Source: Desulfovibrio sp. (lineage in GTDB: Bacteria > Desulfobacterota > Desulfovibrionia > Desulfovibrionales > Desulfovibrionaceae). Taken from it: a stretch of DNA of 9,732 nucleotides. A model generated the notes under the pieces. The model saw only the letters and a program-made list of their open reading frames with translations, had not been told where the DNA came from and made no database searches. The position numbers and the translations under genes were made by a program. Below are positions 5,740 to 9,732 of this stretch, piece after piece. Each line of letters opens with the position of its first letter. The first letter of the stretch is position 1. The stretch spans positions 30,314 to 40,045 of the forward strand of contig JAAUYX010000073.1 in the NCBI GenBank assembly GCA_014804905.1, read 5' to 3'.

Positions 5740-6365
5740 AAGAGTTCTCCTTCCGTGCAGATGCCGTCCACCGGGCAATCCCAGGCGGCGCAGGGCACAG
5801 CCTCCACCAGCTGGAAGCCGAAGCAGAAGCCCAGCGCCGGGCAGCGCGCGCCAGAGGGGAGGGCCGCAAGAAAGCGGTCATAAAAACCGCCGCCATAGCC
5901 CATGCGGCTGCCCTTGCGGTCAAAGGCCACGCCCGGCACGAGGATGAGCTCGGGCCGAAAGGCCGCGTCCCCGGCGGACGCGCCGGGAAGCTCGGGCCGG
6001 GGCTCCACAAGGCCGAAGGCGCCGTGGCAAAGGTCCTGCGGGCCCCGGCAGCGCACAAAATCCATGCGGCCCCGCTCGCCGCGGCGCACCCGCGGAAGCC
6101 ATACTTCCCGCCCCTCAGCCCAGGCCGTGCGCAACAAAAGGTCCGTGGGCATCTCGTCCCGCACGCCCGCATAGAGGGCCACGCTCGCGGCCTCGCGCCA
6201 GCAGGGCGCGGCCAGCAGGCGTTCCTGCGCGGCGTTGCCGCATCGGGCCGCTGCCGCCGGGTCTTGCGCGCGCCGCAGAGCGAGCAGCTCACGACGCAGG
6301 CCCTCCCGGAGCGTGGCGGCAGGGGCAGGGCATTCGCCTCCCGGCGCAAGGGGGGCGGCGGGCAT
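5724..6365 (-). CDS. 5-formyltetrahydrofolate cyclo-ligase (MTHFS)
   Basis: This enzyme uses ATP to convert 5-formyl-THF to 5,10-methenyl-THF, returning a dead-end folate to the one-carbon pool. The protein has 213 residues, a usual length. Family features in order: a basic N-terminal helix with LRRELLALRR (23-32), VALYAGVRDEMPT (62-74), LPRV (90-93), FGLVEP (117-122), and the diagnostic block VPGVAFDRKGSRMGYGGGFY (143-162), followed by the C-terminal PVDGICTEGE segment. The ATG at 6365 is preferred because GGAAGGAA lies just upstream. Two earlier ATG-like starts (6380, 6413) have no ribosome site. A good promoter lies at 6458-6486. It is the first gene of a minus-strand cluster with pgeF. 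The symbol ygfA/fau is used in E. coli; I leave it blank because usage varies. Confidence 0.93.
   Translation of the reverse strand: MPAAPLAPGGECPAPAATLREGLRRELLALRRAQDPAAAARCGNAAQERLLAAPCWREAASVALYAGVRDEMPTDLLLRTAWAEGREVWLPRVRRGERGRMDFVRCRGPQDLCHGAFGLVEPRPELPGASAGDAAFRPELILVPGVAFDRKGSRMGYGGGFYDRFLAALPSGARCPALGFCFGFQLVEAVPCAAWDCPVDGICTEGELFWTSR
5747..5754 (-). promoter_or_regulatory. Ribosome binding site that decides the pgeF start
   Basis: GGAAGGAG on the minus strand lies inside the last codons of the cyclo-ligase gene. It is 7 bases upstream of the CTG at 5737-5739. No ATG, GTG or TTG in the pgeF frame lies at a usable distance from it, so it points to CTG initiation. Confidence 0.55.
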
Positions 6366-6457
6366 GGTCTTTCCTTCCATGGGGACTTGTGGCAAAATGA
6401 AAAAGAGCGGCAAAAGCGCGGCACACCGTGTTGCGCCGGAGCCGTTCCATCCTCATC

Positions 6458-6486
6458 AGCATAGCAAAGGACAGCATCCATGCCAA
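6458..6486 (-). promoter_or_regulatory. Sigma70-type promoter for the cyclo-ligase/pgeF cluster
   Basis: On the minus strand a -35 box TTGGCA (6481-6486) is followed by a 17-base spacer and an extended -10, TG-C-TATGCT (TATGCT at 6458-6463). The expected start site is near 6451, giving a leader of about 85 bases. The -35 box overlaps the ATG of the divergent phosphoesterase gene. A hairpin in the leader (6419-6438) is followed three bases later by TTTT and might act as a weak attenuator. Confidence 0.6.
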
Positions 6487-7220
6487 GCACGGAAGGCTCC
6501 AGCACAACGCAGGCTCCCGAAGCCGCTTCCGGCGAGGAAGCGCGCAAGGACTATCTCTGGGTCGTTGTGGGCGACATCCATGACGCGCCGGAAAATTTCG
6601 CCGAGATTCCCGAACTCGCGCAGGCGGACGGCGTCATCGTCACCGGGGACCTCACCGTCACCGGGGGGGTACGCCAGGCCGAGGCCGTCATGAAGGCCCT
6701 TTCCGCGCCGGGCCTTCCCGTGCTCGCGCAAATCGGCAACATGGACCGGCCCGAGGTGGACGCCTGGCTCAGCGAAAAGGGCTGCAACCTGCACACGCAG
6801 GTGCGCGAGCTGGCGCCGGGCCTCGCCGTTTTCGGGGTGGGAGCCTCCACCTTCACGCCTTTCGGCACGCCGAGCGAATTTCCCGAGTCGGCCTTCGCCG
6901 CGTGGCTGGAGGCGGCCTGGCGCACGGCGCGGGCCTTCCCGCACACGGTGCTCATTTCGCACAATCCGCCCAAGGACACGGCCTGCGATGTCATCCCCGG
7001 CGATGTACATGTGGGCTCCACGGCGGTGCGCGAATTTGTGGAGGAGGCCCAGCCCGACATGTGCCTTTGCGGGCATATCCACGAGGCCCGCGCCGTGGAC
7101 CGCATCGGCCGCACCATTATCGCCAATCCCGGCGCGCTGGCGCAGGGCGGCTACCTCGTGCTGCGCTCCAATGACGGGCAGCTCTCGGTGGAGCTGCGCG
7201 TGCTGGAGGGCAGGGCATGA
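6480..7220 (+). CDS. Calcineurin-like metallophosphoesterase
   Basis: The protein has 246 residues, with no signal peptide or membrane segment, so it is cytoplasmic. Dimetal-site motifs appear in order: GDIHD (31-35), GDLT (56-59), GNMD (86-89), SHNPP (160-164) and CGHIHE (197-202). The usual GNHD/E motif has Met in place of the His that assists leaving-group protonation. Similar GNxD variants occur in the YfcE/MJ0936-type phosphodiesterases, so activity on phosphodiesters or small phosphomonoesters is plausible, but the substrate cannot be read from sequence. The first 23 residues are polar and probably disordered. The ATG at 6480 has AAAGGA eight bases upstream. The next gene starts within its stop codon. 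No strong plus-strand promoter was found in the 114-base divergent gap. Confidence 0.88.
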   Translation: MPSTEGSSTTQAPEAASGEEARKDYLWVVVGDIHDAPENFAEIPELAQADGVIVTGDLTVTGGVRQAEAVMKALSAPGLPVLAQIGNMDRPEVDAWLSEKGCNLHTQVRELAPGLAVFGVGASTFTPFGTPSEFPESAFAAWLEAAWRTARAFPHTVLISHNPPKDTACDVIPGDVHVGSTAVREFVEEAQPDMCLCGHIHEARAVDRIGRTIIANPGALAQGGYLVLRSNDGQLSVELRVLEGRA

Positions 7221-7996
7221 TGGACTGGTCGCGCAAGCGCTGCGTGGTGCTGGACATGGACGGCACCGTCTATCTCGGCCATATCCCCATTCCCGGCGCC
7301 GTGAACTTCATCCGCAGGCACTGGGACGACCTCGATTTTTACTTCCTGAGCAACAATACCTCCAAGTCGCCGCAGACCTATGTGGACAAGCTCAACGGCA
7401 TGGGCATCCCGGCGCGGCTGGAGCTTTTGCTCTCGCCGGTGACGCCGCTGGTGGACTTTTTGCGGAAAAACGGTATCAGCCGCGCTTATGCGGTGGGCAA
7501 CCGCGACTTTCAGCGGGATTTGCTCGGCCGGATGCCGGAGCTCACGCTGGGCGAGGAGGGCGCGCAGGCCGTCATCCTCGCCTACGATACCGAGCTCACC
7601 TATGAAAAGCTCGCGCGCTCGGCGCTCTTGCTGCAAAAGCCCGAGGTGCTCTTTTTGGCGACGCACCCGGACCTCGTCTGCCCCTCGCCCGAGGGGCCGC
7701 TGCCGGATGTGGGCAGCATGATCGAGCTCTACGCCACGGCCACGGGTCGCAGGCCGCAATACATTTTCGGCAAGCCGGACCCGGCGGTGCTGGCGCCCCT
7801 GCTCGCGCGCTATGACAGGAAAGACATGGTCATGGTGGGCGACCGCCTCTCCACGGACAAAAAGCTCGCCGAAAACGCGGGCATCGACTTCGCGCTGGTA
7901 CTGAGCGGCGAGGCCACGCGCGAGGACCTCGCCAAAGAGGAACGCCAGCCCACGGTGGTGCTGGAGGACCTGGGCCACGCGCAGTGGGGGGCATGA
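7217..7996 (+). CDS. HAD superfamily IIA phosphatase, NagD-like
   Basis: The protein has 259 residues, typical for NagD/PGP-type HAD phosphatases. Motif I is DMDGTVYLG (13-21) with nucleophile Asp13 and acid/base Asp15. Motif II is SNNTS (45-49). Motif III Lys186 lies in FGKPDP (184-189), and motif IV is VGDRLSTD (207-214). The region ATHPD (148-152) to GSMIE belongs to the C2a cap, which sets substrate choice. E. coli NagD dephosphorylates UMP and other nucleotides, and related enzymes take glycerol 3-phosphate, phosphoglycolate or 4-nitrophenyl phosphate; the substrate here is undetermined. The start ATG at 7217 overlaps the phosphoesterase stop as ATGA, with GGAGGG (7205-7210) six bases upstream, so the pair is almost certainly translationally coupled. 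A second ATG follows at once. Transcription ends at the hairpin at 8134. Confidence 0.92.
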   Translation: MMDWSRKRCVVLDMDGTVYLGHIPIPGAVNFIRRHWDDLDFYFLSNNTSKSPQTYVDKLNGMGIPARLELLLSPVTPLVDFLRKNGISRAYAVGNRDFQRDLLGRMPELTLGEEGAQAVILAYDTELTYEKLARSALLLQKPEVLFLATHPDLVCPSPEGPLPDVGSMIELYATATGRRPQYIFGKPDPAVLAPLLARYDRKDMVMVGDRLSTDKKLAENAGIDFALVLSGEATREDLAKEERQPTVVLEDLGHAQWGA

Positions 7997-8133
7997 GCGA
8001 CCGGCCATAGCCGCTTGGGGGGCACACTTCCCCGCGCCCGCGAGGTGGGGGCGCCCTTCGAGAGAGCTCCCAACTCCTTTCAGGAGCCCCGGACGTGCCG
8101 CGCCCTGGCAGCTTCACAGCAAACCGGCATACA

Positions 8134-8162
8134 GGGAACCACCTTGGGGTGATTCTTTTTTT
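8134..8162 (+). terminator. Rho-independent terminator of the phosphoesterase-HAD operon
   Basis: The stem GAACCACC (8136-8143) with GGTGATTC (8148-8155) has one C-A mismatch and a TTGG loop, followed by seven Ts (8156-8162). It lies 138 bases after the HAD stop. The stretch between (7997-8133) holds no gene; the only pairing of note is a small CTCC/GGAG hairpin near 8075-8090. Confidence 0.8.
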
Positions 8163-8198
8163 GCCCGAAAATTCGCCTCGCCTGGGAGTTGCCCACGC

Positions 8199-8226
8199 AA
8201 AAAGGGGAGCCTTGCGGCTCCCCTTT
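8199..8226 (-). terminator. Rho-independent terminator of the porin gene
   Basis: A perfect 11-bp stem (8201-8211 with 8216-8226, AAAGGGGAGCC arm) closes a 4-base loop. Read on the minus strand it ends in five Ts. It lies 33 bases after the porin stop codon (8260-8262). Together with the hairpin at 8134 it separates the two convergent transcripts. Confidence 0.92.
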
Positions 8227-8259
8227 CGGATGCGTTGCGGATTCTTTCAGGCTTTGGGC

Positions 8260-9732
8260 CTAGAAGGAATACACGAAGCTGGCGTTGATGTTCCAGGCGT
8301 CCTTGGTCTGCGGGATGGACTTGCCTTCCTTGTGGCGGGCGCCCCACGCAGAGGAGCTGGTGTCGAGCCAGAGGGCGATGTAGTCGGCTTCAAGAGAAAT
8401 CGTGAAGTTGTCGTACATCTTGTAGTAGTTGGACAGGCCGAATTCCAGCGCGCTGTCGCCGGTGGTCAGGTAGAGGCCGTCATGACCGCCGCTCCAGCCC
8501 TCAAAGCCGCCCAGATTGTCGCCATTGGCCCACAGGCCGGCCTTGGACATCTTCTTGGCCATGGTCAGGCTGTTGGTGCCGCCGATGTAGTTGACGCGGA
8601 AGGTGTGCTTCAGGTTCTCGACGAAGCTCATGTCCTTCAAGCGGGCGCCGATGCCCCAGGTGCCGGCCATGTTGTGGCCGATGACCGCGTCGCGGGCGAT
8701 GTAGGGATCGCCATCGAAGGCGAAGTTGGAGTACTTGTTGGTGTTGTTGCCGTCCAGGCTGGGCATGCGCTCGGAGCCGTTGGCCGGGTTGCTGTCGTCA
8801 CCGGAGGCATACCAGCCGTAGAGGCCGGGGGTGGCCCAGTCGAGCTTGTACTCGGCGAGCAGGGTGGCGAACCAGCCCTGGCGGTTCAGGCGGCCGTCGT
8901 CTTCCCAGGTCACGGAGCCGTACTCGAAGTCAAAGGCCACGCGGAAGGGATCCCAGATGGTGATGTCAGCGGAGATGCCGCCCCACCAGGCGTTGCCGTA
9001 GGTGGAGAGCTTGCGGCTGGCAACATTGTTGGCGTTGCTGAAGTCGCGATGACGCGCGCCGCCCACCGGGAAGAGGCCGGAGTTCACATAGCCGTTACCG
9101 GGGCCCATGTTGCTGAGGTTGCCCACCCAGTTGTCGGTCATCTTGTCGGGCCAGGTGCCGTCAGCATTCTTCTCGGTCGTGGCGTTGCGGAAGGTGTTGG
9201 GGCCGACGGCGGCATACATACCCCAGGGGGTCACTTTCGCGCCGTCAAAGGTCAGCGGAACGAGCAGGCCAACGGCGTCCATGTTGTCCATGTAGTTGGC
9301 GCGCCAGCCATTGTGGCCATCCTTGTCGGTGTAACCGGCGAAGTTGTCATTGTAGGGGCGGGCCCAGAAGGCGGTGATGCCGACCATCTCGTTGACCTGA
9401 TAGTTGGCCACGATGCCGGCCACGTCGTCGTTCAGCACGGAGTTGCCGGAGGCATAGGCGGGCGTGGTGATGTTCTGGATACCCATGCGAACCTTGAGGT
9501 CGGTCTCGGGCACCATCCAGTCGATGTAGGCCTGCTTCAGCTCGACGATCTTGCCGTCGGCGCCGAGGGCGCCGCCCGTGGAGCTCTGGCCCCAAATGCT
9601 GTCGCCGATTTCAAAGTACACCGTGCCGGAGAGGGACTCGGAAGCAACGGCATCCAACTGCAGGCGGACGCGCTGGCGGGCTTCGAAGTCATCTTCCTTG
9701 CCGTTGAAGCCCGTGGGGGTGCGGCCGTTTTC
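8260..9732 (-). CDS. Desulfovibrio-type outer-membrane homotrimeric porin, C-terminal 490 residues
   Basis: The reading frame enters from the right edge of the window and ends at TAG (8260-8262); the N-terminus and promoter are outside. The in-frame TTG at 9657 is not a start, because the preceding 25 codons are equally porin-like. Features of an outer-membrane beta-barrel: alternating polar/aromatic strands, many Trp, Tyr and Gly, no Cys in the visible part, long Asn/Asp/Gly-rich loops, and a C-terminal strand ending in Y-S-F with terminal Phe, the BAM recognition signal. The early segment with DFEARQRVRLQLDAVAS followed by SGTVYFEIGDSIWGQ reads like the major porin family of Desulfovibrio species, which form trimeric channels for small solutes. 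Several paralogues per genome are common in the group. Codon use suggests high expression. A strong terminator follows. Confidence 0.88.
   Translation of the reverse strand, partial: ENGRTPTGFNGKEDDFEARQRVRLQLDAVASESLSGTVYFEIGDSIWGQSSTGGALGADGKIVELKQAYIDWMVPETDLKVRMGIQNITTPAYASGNSVLNDDVAGIVANYQVNEMVGITAFWARPYNDNFAGYTDKDGHNGWRANYMDNMDAVGLLVPLTFDGAKVTPWGMYAAVGPNTFRNATTEKNADGTWPDKMTDNWVGNLSNMGPGNGYVNSGLFPVGGARHRDFSNANNVASRKLSTYGNAWWGGISADITIWDPFRVAFDFEYGSVTWEDDGRLNRQGWFATLLAEYKLDWATPGLYGWYASGDDSNPANGSERMPSLDGNNTNKYSNFAFDGDPYIARDAVIGHNMAGTWGIGARLKDMSFVENLKHTFRVNYIGGTNSLTMAKKMSKAGLWANGDNLGGFEGWSGGHDGLYLTTGDSALEFGLSNYYKMYDNFTISLEADYIALWLDTSSSAWGARHKEGKSIPQTKDAWNINASFVYSF

Noticed and set aside
4930..5883. 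317-codon plus-strand frame opposite pgeF
   Set aside because: Shadow of the PgeF and cyclo-ligase genes, which show catalytic motifs on the minus strand.
6366..6479. Plus-strand promoter for the phosphoesterase gene
   Set aside because: TTGTGG and TTGCGC were considered as -35 boxes, but neither has an acceptable -10 at 16-18 bases; the gene may use another sigma factor or a weak promoter.

Overview
The window looks like a chromosomal segment of a GC-rich member of the Desulfovibrionaceae (Desulfovibrio, Bilophila or a relative). The best taxonomic pointer is the beta-barrel protein at the right end, which reads like the Desulfovibrio-type outer-membrane homotrimeric porin. High GC, long antisense shadow frames and Gram-negative export signals agree. 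This placement comes from protein recognition only; no search was run.

Layout, left to right. (1) The tail of an unrecognised plus-strand gene (1-315) with a strong hairpin terminator. (2) A tightly packed minus-strand operon read from 3189 down to 484: a LOG-family nucleotide phosphoribohydrolase, the tRNA adenosine deaminase TadA, and a membrane-anchored spermidine-synthase-like protein. (3) A gene-free stretch of about 600 bases (3190-3790). It holds a GC-rich leader hairpin next to the LOG gene, two copies of a 120-bp repeat with internal base pairing set exactly 200 bp apart, a TTAA-centred AT-rich dyad between them, and a 12-bp inverted repeat around the second copy. (4) A second minus-strand cluster from 6365 down to 3791: 5-formyltetrahydrofolate cyclo-ligase, a PgeF/YfiH-type protein that overlaps it, and a Tat-exported DUF362 protein. 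(5) A divergent plus-strand pair from 6480 to 7996: a calcineurin-like phosphoesterase and a HAD-IIA (NagD-like) phosphatase with a 4-nt ATGA overlap. (6) Two convergent terminators (8134-8226). (7) The 3' part of the porin gene on the minus strand, running off the right edge.

Most genes are housekeeping or metabolite-repair types: folate repair, tRNA editing, nucleotide salvage, peptidoglycan quality control and small-molecule phosphatases. There is no sign of a phage, a defence island, CRISPR, tRNA or rRNA. The least explained part is the repeat region 3300-3700. It is AT-richer than its flanks, carries no convincing gene, and shows several nested symmetries. Other points of note are a probable non-standard start codon for the PgeF-like gene, an ambiguous TadA start, and a good sigma70-type promoter that overlaps the start codon of the divergent gene.
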